Shown here: positions 53,306 through 62,334 of the stretch, in pieces
Layout: each line of letters starts with the position of its first letter
How positions within the stretch are numbered: the first letter of the stretch is position 1
Origin: ZC4RG30 sp963777735
GTDB taxonomy: Bacteria > Pseudomonadota > Gammaproteobacteria > Steroidobacterales > Steroidobacteraceae
Assembly: GCA_963777735.1 (NCBI GenBank)
Contig: CAVZRQ010000006.1
Span: 76,955 to 140,954, forward strand
DNA length: 64,000 nucleotides
Reading direction: 5' to 3'
The notes under the pieces: model-generated
The model's database searches: none
Seen by the model: only the letters and a program-made list of their open reading frames with translations
What the model was told of the DNA's origin: nothing
Position numbers and translations under genes: made by a program

Positions 53306-55879
53306 ATGTCGCATTCATTCATCACATGGATTCGTGTTGTTGTGTGCGCAGCCGTGCTGGCTGCAAGCCCACTCGCCCTGGCCGCTGCAGAACCTGAGGT
53401 GGAGGTCGAGGAAGATCTCCAGGAACTGGAAGAAGTCATCGTCTACGGCAATGACGGCCGGTTGATCACCGGCATGCAGGCTGAAGCGCAGCTCGATGCA
53501 GAAGGCATCGCCGGTTACGGCGCAAACACCATTGGCGATCTGCTGAGCCAGATCGCGCCGGAAGTCGACAACAGCGAAGAAGGCCCCGTCATCCTGGTGA
53601 ACGGCAAGCCGGCCAACGGCATTCGCAGCGTGAACGATCTGCCGCCGGAATCCGTGCAGAGCATCCAGGTTTTGCCGCCCCAGGCCGCCACCGCACTGGG
53701 GTACGCACCCACGCGGCGCGTGATCAACGTGGTGCTGAAGCAGCAGTTCAAGCAGGGAATCGCCAACGTCACAACGCGTGCTGCCACGGCCGGCCAGGGC
53801 TTCGCGGCCAACGGCAATGTCAGCATGCTGCGGCTCAACGGCAACCGCTTCCGCAACTTCTCGCTGCAGGTGAACCGCACCGCGCCGCTGCTGGAGTCGC
53901 AGCGCGGCATCGTGAGTGATCCCGGCGTGGTGCCCTATGACCTCGTGGGCAATGTGCTGGGCTATCCCGTGATCGGGGCCGACATCGATCCGGTGCTGAG
54001 CACACAGCTCGGTTACCCGGTGACGGTGCTGGGCATTCCGGCAGGCACGGGCAATCCCGCGCTGGGCGATCTCGCGGCTGGTGCGAATCTCGCGAACACC
54101 AGCAACATGGGCCGCTATCGCACCCTGATTGCCGACCAGTACAGCTACGGCCTGAACATGAACATCAGCCAGCCGTTGCCGCGCAACTCGAGTTTCAGCC
54201 TCAACTTCAATGCACAACGCAGCGAGTCGTTGTCGCGAACCGGAGCGACGCCGGTGCTGCTGACGCTGCCTGCTGCATCACCGTATTCGCCCTTCAGTCG
54301 CGATGTCAGCATTGCGCGTTATCTGGGCGATCCGCTGCGCCAGGAAAGCCACCCCAGCAATCTGAACCTGTCGGGCAACATCAACACCCAGCGGGGCAAA
54401 TGGCGTGTGTCGCTGGATTCCAGCTTCGCGTGGCGCTCAAGCAGCACGCTCAGCGATCGTCGTGTGAACGCCGTGCCCCTGCAGGATGCCATCCTGGCAG
54501 GCACGCTGAATCCATTCGAGACCATCCCCGATGAGTATCTGGATGACGTGCTCAGGGATCGGGCGAGGTCGCACGGCTACAACGCCTCTGCGCAGTTGCA
54601 GGCAACCGGCTCGCCCTTCGTACTGCCGGCAGGCAATGCCAATGCGTCACTGCGCGTCTCGTGGGTGGAGAACCGGCAGAAGTCCACGACCACCGGCACC
54701 AACAACGTGCGCAACGATCGCACGCGCCAGGATCAGCTCGCCTTTGCTTCGCTGCAGCTGCCGCTGCTGGGCAGCCCGCAGGCACGCGACAAGGGCGCAC
54801 TCGGTGGCCAGCTTTCGGCAACTGCCCGTCGGGTGACCGCATCGGGGACACTGCTCGACTACAACATCGGCCTCAACTGGCGGGGTGGCACACGCTTCAC
54901 GCTGAGCGGGGACATCGGCAACCAGGAGATTGCACCGCAACCCCAGGCGCTCACCGATCCCGTCGTGACGATCGATGGCTTTCGGGCCTATGACTTCATC
55001 CGTGACGAGACCGTGCTGGTGCGCTACATCACCGGCGGCAATCCGGATCTCGCCCTGGAGCGCCGGCGCATCACACGCATCAACGGCACGCTGCGCCCTT
55101 TCACGCCAGTCGACCTCACGCTCAACGCGGAGTACACACGCACGGTGGGGCGCAATGCCGTGGCCGGGTTGCCGCCTGTCAGCGAGGAAGTGCAGGCCGC
55201 GTTTCCGGATCGCTACCGGCGCGACATCGACGGCCGGCTGTACGAGATCGATGCACGGCTGGTGTCGTTCGCGCGCAGCCAGAACGAAACCATTCGCTGG
55301 GGTGGCAATTTCCGGCGCGCTTTTGGCGTGCCGAAGACTCCCCCCGTCCAGAACACTGGAATGGTGATCGTCATGATGGACGATGGCCAGGATCTCACCG
55401 GCGCAGGATGGCGACTCAGCGGCAACTTCACCCATACCTGGCTGTTATCCAGCACCCGGCTCGCGCGCGCGGGGCTGCCGGTTGTGGATCTGCTTGCCGG
55501 CGGCACTTCCGGGTACAGCGCCGCCTCGCGGCACAGCGTGCAGGGCAGATTGGGACTTGCGCGCAATGGCACCGGCCTGCAGTCCACCTGGAACTGGAAG
55601 AGCGCTTCCACGATTTCAGGCGGCACGGCCAGTGCGCCGAACAACATCGAGTTCAGTCCGTTCCTGCGGGTGGATGTATCGGCGTTCTCGAACCTCGACA
55701 CGCTGTTTCCCGGCAAGCCCCTGTTGAAAGGGGTACGGGTGACGCTGAGCGTCGACAACCTGCTCGACTCCCAGCAGCGCGTCGAAGACCAGAACGGTGC
55801 TACACCGCTCCGGTATCAGCCGTATCTGCTCAATGCGACGGGGCGAATGATCGGGCTTTCGCTGCGCAAGAATTTCTGA
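53306..55879 (+). CDS. Large TonB-dependent outer-membrane receptor
   Basis: This 857-residue receptor starts at ATG 53306 (MSHSFITWIRVVVCAAVLAASPLALA); ATG 53258 in frame is the alternative, and neither has a strong ribosome-binding site. After the signal peptide an acidic run (EPEVEVEEDLQ) precedes ELEEVIVYG, a TonB-box-like segment. The plug has NTIGDLLSQIAPEV and LPPESVQSIQVLPPQAATALGYAPTRRVINVVLK, lacking the classical glycine-rich plug end, as in the beta-barrel group common in oligotrophic proteobacteria. The C-terminus ends GLSLRKNF with terminal Phe. The substrate is unknown; no transporter lies adjacent. Confidence 0.85.
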   Translation: MSHSFITWIRVVVCAAVLAASPLALAAAEPEVEVEEDLQELEEVIVYGNDGRLITGMQAEAQLDAEGIAGYGANTIGDLLSQIAPEVDNSEEGPVILVNGKPANGIRSVNDLPPESVQSIQVLPPQAATALGYAPTRRVINVVLKQQFKQGIANVTTRAATAGQGFAANGNVSMLRLNGNRFRNFSLQVNRTAPLLESQRGIVSDPGVVPYDLVGNVLGYPVIGADIDPVLSTQLGYPVTVLGIPAGTGNPALGDLAAGANLANTSNMGRYRTLIADQYSYGLNMNISQPLPRNSSFSLNFNAQRSESLSRTGATPVLLTLPAASPYSPFSRDVSIARYLGDPLRQESHPSNLNLSGNINTQRGKWRVSLDSSFAWRSSSTLSDRRVNAVPLQDAILAGTLNPFETIPDEYLDDVLRDRARSHGYNASAQLQATGSPFVLPAGNANASLRVSWVENRQKSTTTGTNNVRNDRTRQDQLAFASLQLPLLGSPQARDKGALGGQLSATARRVTASGTLLDYNIGLNWRGGTRFTLSGDIGNQEIAPQPQALTDPVVTIDGFRAYDFIRDETVLVRYITGGNPDLALERRRITRINGTLRPFTPVDLTLNAEYTRTVGRNAVAGLPPVSEEVQAAFPDRYRRDIDGRLYEIDARLVSFARSQNETIRWGGNFRRAFGVPKTPPVQNTGMVIVMMDDGQDLTGAGWRLSGNFTHTWLLSSTRLARAGLPVVDLLAGGTSGYSAASRHSVQGRLGLARNGTGLQSTWNWKSASTISGGTASAPNNIEFSPFLRVDVSAFSNLDTLFPGKPLLKGVRVTLSVDNLLDSQQRVEDQNGATPLRYQPYLLNATGRMIGLSLRKNF

Positions 55880-55891
55880 GGCGGTGCACGA

Positions 55892-56770
55892 TCAGTAAAG
55901 CGCAGGCCCCGAGGTCATCTTCATCTGCATGACCATCTTCGTGGGCACCGTCTGATTCGGGGAAGCGGACGACATCGTGGCAGTGGTATTCACTTCCATG
56001 GTCATGGTCGGCGAAATTCCGTTCAGATCGATCACCGTTGTTCCGGAACCGGTCGTCACGCTTTGCATCGTTATGCCGGGGGCGAGCGTCGTGCTCGCTG
56101 CATCGGGCGGTTGAACGATCCGGGTGGCCAGCTCCACACGGCTGCCATTCCGGGAACGCAGGGTGTACTCCTGCCCCTGCGATATCTTCACTCCAGCGAT
56201 GTCGAGCTTCTGCATCACCTGCCACCGCGCGCCGATGCCCAATGCCTCGTCGGGAAGCTGCTGCAGGGCATCGCTCGCTTCGTTCATCATTTCGTCCATG
56301 ATCGGCTTGGCCATGTCGGGCACCATGCCCTCGGGCAGCGTCATTCCCATATCCAGCACGCTGCCGCGGGTATCCGTGCGATACCAGCCTTTCAGCATCG
56401 ACAGTCCCGCCAGAGTGCGATCGAGGACAGCCTGATTGGCCTGCCCAACAACCTGCCCCACCGGAGATTCGGTCGACTGCGTTTCAAACTCCAGACGGGC
56501 TGTTCCATCTGCCGCCACTTCGGCAACACGCAGCAACATGGTGGTGCGGGTGGGAGGCATGGTGGTCGCGGGCGTGAGCTTGCCATTCACCTCGGTGGCC
56601 ATGTTCATGGTCATTTCCATCGTCATGCGCTCGGTCTTGCCGACCGCGAACTTGTAGCGCAGCGGCGTGCGCGGCTCAGCGCCGTAATCGAGGATCTGCA
56701 ACGAGGATTGCGCGTGCGCGACCGAGCCGAGGCAAAGCAGTGACGCGATGGTGGCGAGCAGGCGTTTCAT
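55892..56770 (-). CDS. Secreted hypothetical protein (DUF6263-like)
   Basis: This 292-residue exported protein has ATG 56770 with GGGGGAA upstream and a signal peptide cut near VAHAQ. The mature part is beta-rich and unusually methionine/threonine-rich: TERMTMEMTMNMATEVNG near 35-55, MTMEVNTTATMSS and KMVMQMKMTSG near the end. It resembles DUF6263 proteins, which have the same alternating KxTMxMxM strands, but that assignment is tentative. It is convergent with the TonB receptor (12 bases apart) and followed on the same strand by no close gene. Confidence 0.7.
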   Translation of the reverse strand: MKRLLATIASLLCLGSVAHAQSSLQILDYGAEPRTPLRYKFAVGKTERMTMEMTMNMATEVNGKLTPATTMPPTRTTMLLRVAEVAADGTARLEFETQSTESPVGQVVGQANQAVLDRTLAGLSMLKGWYRTDTRGSVLDMGMTLPEGMVPDMAKPIMDEMMNEASDALQQLPDEALGIGARWQVMQKLDIAGVKISQGQEYTLRSRNGSRVELATRIVQPPDAASTTLAPGITMQSVTTGSGTTVIDLNGISPTMTMEVNTTATMSSASPNQTVPTKMVMQMKMTSGPALY

Positions 56771-56843
56771 GACAGTTCCCCCGTTGCGATCTGGCAAGCC
56801 TAGCACCTGGTGGTGTCGTTCGGCGGAGCGGCTGGCTGGTTGC

Positions 56844-57500
56844 CTACAGGGATCGCGGACTGGTGTAAGACCTGGCGCGCTTGCGAGCCGGTCGGCCCGG
56901 CTCTGTCGATTGCCGGACCTTCACGAAGCGTTGTTGAGTCAACTCCATCTCTTCGTACAGACCGCGCAATCCGCCGACCATCTCGCGCAGTTGTGGATCG
57001 CTGGTCACAACCTGCAACACGTTTCTGGCGTAAACCGGACGCTGCGCCATCGCCAGCAATTCCGGTGAGGGGAGCACGGATTGCGGGTACGACGGGCTTC
57101 CCGTGGCAGAAGGGCCACAGAAATAGCTGACAGTACCGCTGTACGACTCGCAGGACGAACCGAGGCTGACCGTGTTCGTCCGATAATCGTAGCTGTTGTT
57201 GACGATGTAGCCGGGCACACATTGGCGCACCATGATCATGCTGCTGTTCAAGGCCATCACGCCGCAGTAGACGTCGTATTTCTGATCCTTGTTCAGTTTG
57301 TTGTAGCGCTTGAAGAAGTCATCTTCAGCCGCTTCGATCACTTCCGAGAGAAACTTTCCCCGGACCCAGATTTCGTCCAGCTCCTGGATCTCTTCGATGG
57401 CCTGCGGCGCGGTTGCATCGGCAGCCACGCAGGGTGCGACCATCCACACGGACATCAGCACCGCGAAGGGGAAGAACAGATTCCGGTTAGCGTTACGCAT
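56844..57500 (-). CDS. Secreted hypothetical protein with TonB-box-like segment
   Basis: This 218-residue exported protein starts at ATG 57500, with GGAGTGGGAG upstream and a signal peptide (FFPFAVLMSVWMVAPCVAA). The mature N-terminus reads IQELDEIWVRGKFLSEVIEAAEDDFFKRYNKLN, whose ELDEIWVRG looks like the ELEEVIVYG segment at the start of TonB receptors, but no barrel follows. Four or more cysteines (DVYCG, RQCVPG, GSSCESYSG, SYFCG) may form disulfides. Its end is basic (RPARKRARSYTSPRSL). The family is not recognised; similar proteins appear in related genomes as hypothetical. Confidence 0.72.
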   Translation of the reverse strand: MRNANRNLFFPFAVLMSVWMVAPCVAADATAPQAIEEIQELDEIWVRGKFLSEVIEAAEDDFFKRYNKLNKDQKYDVYCGVMALNSSMIMVRQCVPGYIVNNSYDYRTNTVSLGSSCESYSGTVSYFCGPSATGSPSYPQSVLPSPELLAMAQRPVYARNVLQVVTSDPQLREMVGGLRGLYEEMELTQQRFVKVRQSTEPGRPARKRARSYTSPRSL

Positions 57501-57579
57501 GGGCTCCCACTCCTTAGTGCAGCGCAGCACATCTATAGCCCGATGCAGTGTGCCTGAACCTGGGAGTAGTTGAAACTGA

Positions 57580-57621
57580 GCCCGGTAGAGAGAGCTCATT
57601 GGGGGGGCTGCTCTACCGGGC
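57580..57621. repeat. Perfect 11-bp inverted repeat in a gene-free gap
   Basis: GCCCGGTAGAG at 57580-57590 and CTCTACCGGGC at 57611-57621 are exact reverse complements separated by 20 bases; an outer AACCTG/CAGGTT pair extends the symmetry. The gap 57501-57748 (248 bases) otherwise shows nothing coding. On the minus strand it lies about 130 bases after the cupin stop, so it could end that transcript, but there is no T-tract. A small mobile or regulatory element is another possibility. Confidence 0.6.
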
Positions 57622-57748
57622 GCAGGTTGCATGTGGAGAAGACTGTTTCCAGGTTCTCCAACCGCATGAGTAGATTAGTGGCAGCGGTGGATGGAAAATA
57701 TCCGAGGCTCCCCTGTTGAGTTGCCGGACCTTTCTTACATCCGCGCCT

Positions 57749-58231
57749 TCAACCATAAGGCGCGCCATCCTTGTGCACGAACTGCCACTTCCCATCCACG
57801 AGATTGGCCTGGATGTCATCGTCGGGATAACTCACTTTGTCGCCGGGAGTTCTGTCCCCAACCTCCAGGTAGATGACTTCCTCCTGGGTCTCGTTCACCA
57901 AACGATGGGCATCACCCGATCCCGCCTTGAAACCTGCACACATGCCGGGCGAAAGCTGCTGTCGCCCCGCGTTGGTATGCAGCGTGGGGTGGCCCTTCAG
58001 GATGTAGACGAACTCATCCTGCGTCGTGTGGGCGTGGCGTAACGCAGAGAATGCGCCGGGCGCAATGTGCGTGAGATTGACACCGAAATTCGTGAGGCCG
58101 AAGACCTCGCCGAGCTGGCGCTTGTGGCGACCAGCCATGCGTGAGGCAAAGGGCTCCGGGTAGACGGAGGGTTTGGTTCTGACTGGAACTTCTGCGGCGA
58201 GCAACGCAAGGGGAGATTGATCTGCTGGCAT
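57749..58231 (-). CDS. Cupin-domain protein
   Basis: This 160-residue single-cupin protein has motif 1 HAHTTQDEFVYILKGHPTLHTNAG (His, His and Glu metal ligands) and motif 2 around PGMCAGFKAGSGDAHRLVN, providing the last His. The lead-in LGEVFGLTNFGVNLTHIAPGAFS is typical of cytosolic sugar-isomerase-like or unassigned cupins of this length. The late segment VSYPDDDIQANLVDGKWQFVHKDGAPYG matches cupin proteins annotated only by domain. No signal peptide is present. The reaction is unknown. Confidence 0.88.
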   Translation of the reverse strand: MPADQSPLALLAAEVPVRTKPSVYPEPFASRMAGRHKRQLGEVFGLTNFGVNLTHIAPGAFSALRHAHTTQDEFVYILKGHPTLHTNAGRQQLSPGMCAGFKAGSGDAHRLVNETQEEVIYLEVGDRTPGDKVSYPDDDIQANLVDGKWQFVHKDGAPYG

Positions 58232-58274
58232 GGGCCCTCCTGGTCTGACGTCAGCGACGCCACAGTCTGGCGCA

Positions 58275-58919
58275 TTACTTCTTCTTCAGGTAGTCGGGCT
58301 TCAGGTGGTCAAACAGTTTCCCTTCCACTTCCGCGGACCCCACTATGCAGCGGACGGGAATGAACTTCGGCCCAGGCGTCGGGAAGAGCTCTGGTAGATG
58401 GCCAAACTCCATGTAGCACTTCTCACTGAGCCACCTGCGTGTAATGCCGGGCGCCAGCTCTTCCGTGTAGCCGGCTTCACGCGGTGATTGTTTTTCAAAG
58501 ATGCCGGGAGGCCCCTTGGCCGGCGCCTCTTCCTGTTTCCGCTCCCCAAAGGTCTCTGGCACCGTGGCATTGCGCGCCATGTTCTGAATTGCGGTTGTTG
58601 CCGCATTCGCCCAATCCACCTGCGGTGCCTGCGCGTTCTCGACAGCCGGAACCTGCTGCGGCTCAGCAATGGTAATGGCCGTGCTTTCTGCCACAACCGG
58701 CCGCGGCCTGATCGCGGGCGCCGGTACATCGGCCCTCGGAACCTGAGGCGGCTCTTCGATGAAAGGCAGGAGATAGATCGGTTGCGAATGGAACTCTTCG
58801 ACGCGATCCAATCGATGCGGCGTTCTGCTGGTCGCCATGAGATAGATCAGCACGGCGTGGCCGGCGATGATCCCGACCCATACCAGCGTTCGTGATTGGC
58901 TACTGGCGGGCGAGCGCAC
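58275..58919 (-). CDS. Membrane-anchored proline-rich protein, TonB-like architecture
   Basis: This 214-residue protein starts with GTG 58919. A single N-terminal TM (residues 13-29, VWVGIIAGHAVLIYLMA) is followed by a Pro/Ala/Glu-rich linker (about 45-100; PQVPRADVPAPAIRPRPVV) and a C-terminal part with RWLSEKCYMEFGHLPELFPTPGPKFIPVRCIVG that has two Cys. The layout resembles TonB or energy-transducer relatives, but the TonB C-terminal motif is not evident. It lies 43 bases upstream of the cupin gene on the same strand. Function is unknown. Confidence 0.68.
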   Translation of the reverse strand: MRSPASSQSRTLVWVGIIAGHAVLIYLMATSRTPHRLDRVEEFHSQPIYLLPFIEEPPQVPRADVPAPAIRPRPVVAESTAITIAEPQQVPAVENAQAPQVDWANAATTAIQNMARNATVPETFGERKQEEAPAKGPPGIFEKQSPREAGYTEELAPGITRRWLSEKCYMEFGHLPELFPTPGPKFIPVRCIVGSAEVEGKLFDHLKPDYLKKK

Positions 58920-59004
58920 TTCGTCCTGTCCTGGAGCGGTCGGTCAGGGTATGACCGGACGGCACGACGCGAGTTCACATCTCCAGGCGGCCACCCATAA
59001 CCGA

Positions 59005-59631
59005 CTAGCGGCTGCGCACCCCGAAGTCGGTTGCGGCGCCAAACTCCAGCAGGCCACCCAGCTTTGGCCCGACGGGCACGAAGTTCCAGCCCAGCTGTTC
59101 GGACGCCCTGCGGTCCCAGATACCGTCGCCGAAGTATGTGATGGACGCGAACGGGCCATCGAGTTGCCCGAGCGCGTGCAGCATGATCAGGGTTCGATCC
59201 GGATGATCGTTGGCGCTCGACAGTGGGATGCCATCGAGCGGGAATCCCGCGCTTCTGAGCTTGTGTTCGGCAGTGGCCCGCCAGCCGCCGGTCGCATAGG
59301 CAACTCGCACATCCGGTCTCGCCCGCAGCGCAGCGAGGTACTGCATTGCGCCGGGCATTTCCCGATAGGGCCCGTGCTCTGCCTGATGCGACAGCAGGAA
59401 CTGCAGGTAAACATGCATGACCCTGTCGGAAACTGTCTCGTCATACGGCAGGCCGTTGTCGATGCAGATGTCGGCGAGCACGCCGGTGTCTGTGACCCTG
59501 GCGTATTTTTCCCATCCATCCCGAATGGTCACGGGGCCAAGCGCGAGGCGGACGGCATGCGCGTACATGGAGTTATCGACGCCGTAGGAATCGAGCAGAG
59601 TTCCGTCGATGTCGAATATGGCGGCGTGCAT
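59005..59631 (-). CDS. HAD-superfamily hydrolase
   Basis: This 208-residue phosphatase-like protein has HAD motif I FDIDGTLLDSYG (nucleophile and acid Asp), motif II VAYATGGW (Thr), a Lys in the cap-to-core region and motif IV YFGDGIWDRRA. The cap between motifs I and II is helical (C1 type), like phosphoglycolate phosphatase relatives. ATG 59631 starts at MHAAIFDIDG; another ATG six codons earlier is possible. It is divergent from the membrane-protein/ECF operon. The substrate is unknown. Confidence 0.87.
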   Translation of the reverse strand: MHAAIFDIDGTLLDSYGVDNSMYAHAVRLALGPVTIRDGWEKYARVTDTGVLADICIDNGLPYDETVSDRVMHVYLQFLLSHQAEHGPYREMPGAMQYLAALRARPDVRVAYATGGWRATAEHKLRSAGFPLDGIPLSSANDHPDRTLIMLHALGQLDGPFASITYFGDGIWDRRASEQLGWNFVPVGPKLGGLLEFGAATDFGVRSR

Positions 59632-59759
59632 GGCTGTTACGGAATACATTCCTTGTAGCGGGGATCAGCTGGCTGCATCCAAACAGCTGCCTCGATGCAT
59701 CTCTTCTCTCCAAAGCGGTTCGACACGAGCGGCTGGATCAGTTTCAAGGAGCATAGCAA

Positions 59760-60215
59760 ATGGGCTTTCAAACGGGCTTCCCGATACTCGGCTTCGTCTT
59801 CTGGATGGGTGTATTCATCTGGCTTTTCATCATTGTCTGGTCGCGGTATCTGAAGGATCTCGAGCGGCAGAAGACCTTGCGCATGTTTGCCGAGCGGGGT
59901 CAGCCACTGGATGCGGAGACTCTCGAGAAGCTGCTGCCGAAAGCATCCCCCGCTTCGCATAGATCTGGCTCCCCGGTTTCCGCGGAGCGCGGCCTGCTGA
60001 TCGGCGGCATCGTCATGACCTTCATAGGGTTGGGCCTTGCCATCGGCGCTCAGATCATCGGCCGGATAGATGACGATGCGCTGCTCGCCATGTCGGGCGC
60101 CGCTGCCATCGTGGGCTGCGCTGGACTCGGGCTCATCACGTCTTCCTGGGTGATGCGACGCCAGGCCGCGGCGGATCGCCGGGCGCTGCTCGATCCGGCT
60201 GACACCACTCAGTGA
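59760..60215 (+). CDS. DUF6249-like membrane protein
   Basis: This 151-residue membrane protein has helices near residues 8-27, 80-98 and 107-125. A cytoplasmic-looking segment between helices one and two (RYLKDLERQKTLRMFAERGQPLDAETLEKLL) matches the pattern typical of DUF6249 proteins encoded upstream of ECF sigma genes. Its stop overlaps the sigma factor GTG (GTGA), so it is translationally coupled. A role in the signalling of that sigma factor is inferred from coupling. Confidence 0.8.
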   Translation: MGFQTGFPILGFVFWMGVFIWLFIIVWSRYLKDLERQKTLRMFAERGQPLDAETLEKLLPKASPASHRSGSPVSAERGLLIGGIVMTFIGLGLAIGAQIIGRIDDDALLAMSGAAAIVGCAGLGLITSSWVMRRQAAADRRALLDPADTTQ

Positions 60216-60769
60216 CCGATGCGCAGGCGAGGACAGATCTGTCCTCGGCTGCCGAAGCCGCGGTGGTCTTACGCGCGGCGGGCGGTGACGATGCAGCTTT
60301 TGCCGAACTGGTGCGCCGCCGCCAGTCCTGGCTGCGCGCGCTGCTCCGCCGCCTGTGCCGGAACCACGCCCTGGCAGACGACCTTGCCCAACAGGCGTTC
60401 CTTGCGGCCTGGCAGAAGCTCGGACAATTGCGCGCGCCGGCCGCCTTCGGTGTCTGGCTGCGCAGCCTCGCGGTGAACCTGTGGTTGCAGTCGGCGCGCT
60501 CGCGGCGGGAACTGCTGCTGGAAGAGTTGAAGATGCCCGCGCATGCCACGGCGGTGCCCGGGACCGACCCTTCCACGGCGCTGGATCTGGATCGGCTGCT
60601 GGCGCTGCTGAAGCCGGCAGAACGTATGTGCGTGGTCTTGTGCCATGCCGAAGGGATGAGTCATGCTGAAATCGCTGCGATGACGGGCTGGCCGCTGGGC
60701 ACCGTCAAATCGCATGTGGCGCGGGGCTCGGCGCAGCTGCGCGAGCTGCTGGGCGAGGAGGTGACATGA
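60212..60769 (+). CDS. ECF-type RNA polymerase sigma factor
   Basis: This 185-residue sigma-70-family factor starts with GTG 60212. Region 2 spans about 25-90 (FAELVRRRQSWLRALLRRLCRNHALADDLAQQAFLAAWQKL), and region 4 contains LKPAERMCVVLCHAEGMSHAEIAAMTGWPLGTVKSHVARG, the HTH that contacts the -35 element. Length and the lack of regions 1 and 3 are typical of ECF factors. It overlaps the membrane-protein gene upstream and a small TM protein gene downstream (ATGA), the usual place of an anti-sigma factor. Confidence 0.93.
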   Translation: MTDAQARTDLSSAAEAAVVLRAAGGDDAAFAELVRRRQSWLRALLRRLCRNHALADDLAQQAFLAAWQKLGQLRAPAAFGVWLRSLAVNLWLQSARSRRELLLEELKMPAHATAVPGTDPSTALDLDRLLALLKPAERMCVVLCHAEGMSHAEIAAMTGWPLGTVKSHVARGSAQLRELLGEEVT

Positions 60770-61098
60770 GCGAAACAACGGATGTACGGCTGCAGCGTGT
60801 GTTTGCGCAGAGCGAGCCCGTGGCAGCAGAGGAATCGTTCGTTGCTGCGGTCAGCCTGCAGGTGGCTGCTCGGCGTGGGCGGCGGCGAGTCCGGAAGGTT
60901 GCGCTGGTTGCCCTGTTCGCTGTGGCGGTAGCCGCGGTGGCCTTCTGGCTTGCTCCTTATGCGCCGGTGGCGTTGCCTGACCAGGTTGCGAATGCCGCAA
61001 AGTCGGGCGTGATTCGCGTGCCTTACTATCTTTATCTGGTGCTGGGTGCCGTGGCGCTTCCACTCGCCGGCACTGCGTGGCTATTGCGTCGGCGTTGA
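60766..61098 (+). CDS. Small two-TM protein, candidate anti-sigma factor
   Basis: This 110-residue protein has an N-terminal cytoplasmic part (about 1-43), a helix near 45-65 (VALVALFAVAVAAVAFWLA) and another near 85-106. The ATG overlaps the sigma factor stop as ATGA. The position and topology suggest a membrane-bound anti-sigma factor, but the short N-terminal part lacks the zinc-binding HxxxCxxC of ZAS-type proteins. Family assignment is therefore open. It ends 10 bases before the convergent BenE-type gene. Confidence 0.75.
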   Translation: MSETTDVRLQRVFAQSEPVAAEESFVAAVSLQVAARRGRRRVRKVALVALFAVAVAAVAFWLAPYAPVALPDQVANAAKSGVIRVPYYLYLVLGAVALPLAGTAWLLRRR

Positions 61099-61108
61099 GC
61101 GCCCCGCG

Positions 61109-62276
61109 CTATCTGGAGCGAGCCAGCACCAGCATCGTCAGCGTGCCTGCCACGATCCCCCACATGGCAGAACCAATGCCGGCGAGGGAGACGCCGGAAG
61201 CGGTGACGAGAAATGTCACGATGGCCGGTTCGCGCCCCGCTTCCTCTTTCAATGCGGCAGCCAGACTGCCGCCGATGGTCGCGAGCAGCGCGATACCGGC
61301 AATCGCCACGATCAGTTCGTGCGGAAACGCGGCGAACAGCGCCACCACCGTGGCGCCCGAAAGCCCGACGAGAAGATAGAACACACCCGCGGCAATCGCT
61401 GCCACATAGCGGCGCGCGGGATCATCGTGCGCATCGCGCCCCATGCTGATGGCGGCGGTGATCGCTGCAAGATTGAGGGCGAAGGCGCCGAATGGCGCGA
61501 ACAGCAGATTCGCGACGCCAATCCAGCCCACCACCGGCGAGATGGGCGTCGCATAGCCGGAGGCCCGTGTCGCCGCAACGCCCGGCACGTTCTGCGAAGC
61601 CATGGTGACGATGAACAGCGGCAACGCGATGCCGATGGCGGCCATGAGGGAGAACTCCGGCATGACGAACACGGGCTTTACCAGCCGCCAGTCCAGTGCT
61701 TCGGTGCGCAGCAGACCCTGCCCCGCCGCCAGTGCCACGCCCACGAGTAGTGTCAGGATGATTGCGTAGCGCGGCAGCCAGCGGCGTGAGAGCAGATACG
61801 CGGCGAACATCGCGAGCACCAGCGCGAGCTGCGTTTTGCAGCGCCAGGAACGCATCGAGGCCGAAGCGCAGCAGTACGCCGGCCAGCATGGCGGATGCGA
61901 TCGAGATCGGAATGCGATTGATCAGGCGCTCAAACGCGCCGGAGAACCCCGCGACGATGATCAGCACGGCCGAGATCATGAATGCGCCGATGGCCTCTGC
62001 CATCGAATAGCCTGCAGCGCTGCCGATGAGCAGCGCTGCACCCGGCGTGGACCATGCCGTGACCACCGGCATGCGATAACGCAGCGAGAGGCCGATGCAG
62101 GTGAGCCCCATGCCCATGCCGAGCGCCCAGATCCAGGAGGCGATCTGCTCGGGCGTAGCGCCCAGCGACTGCGCCGCCTGGAACACGACGGCGGCAGAAC
62201 TCGTGAACCCGACCAGCACGGTCACGAAGCCGGCGGCAATGGCGGAGAGGGAATTGTCGCGAAGCAGCTGGCGCAT
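61109..62276 (-). pseudogene. benE: BenE-type benzoate/H+ symporter, one frameshift
   Basis: This gene for an inner-membrane symporter of about 388 residues is split into two frames. The first (ATG 62276, MRQLLRDNSLSAIAAGFVTVLVGFTSSAAVVFQAAQSLGA) and the second (ALVLAMFAAYLLSRRWLPRYAI to the end) together give the twelve-helix BenE layout, including VMPEFSLMAAIGIALPLFIVTMASQNVPGVA. The break is at a four-base T run, 61834-61837; three bases would keep the frame as FLALQTQLALVLA. A homopolymer error is the simplest cause. Benzoate import is the family function; no benzoate genes are nearby. Confidence 0.86.
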
Positions 62277-62334
62277 CGGGCCTGCGAAGAGTGGGTGATT
62301 GGCGGGGAAGCAGCATAACTGCTGCGACTCTGGG

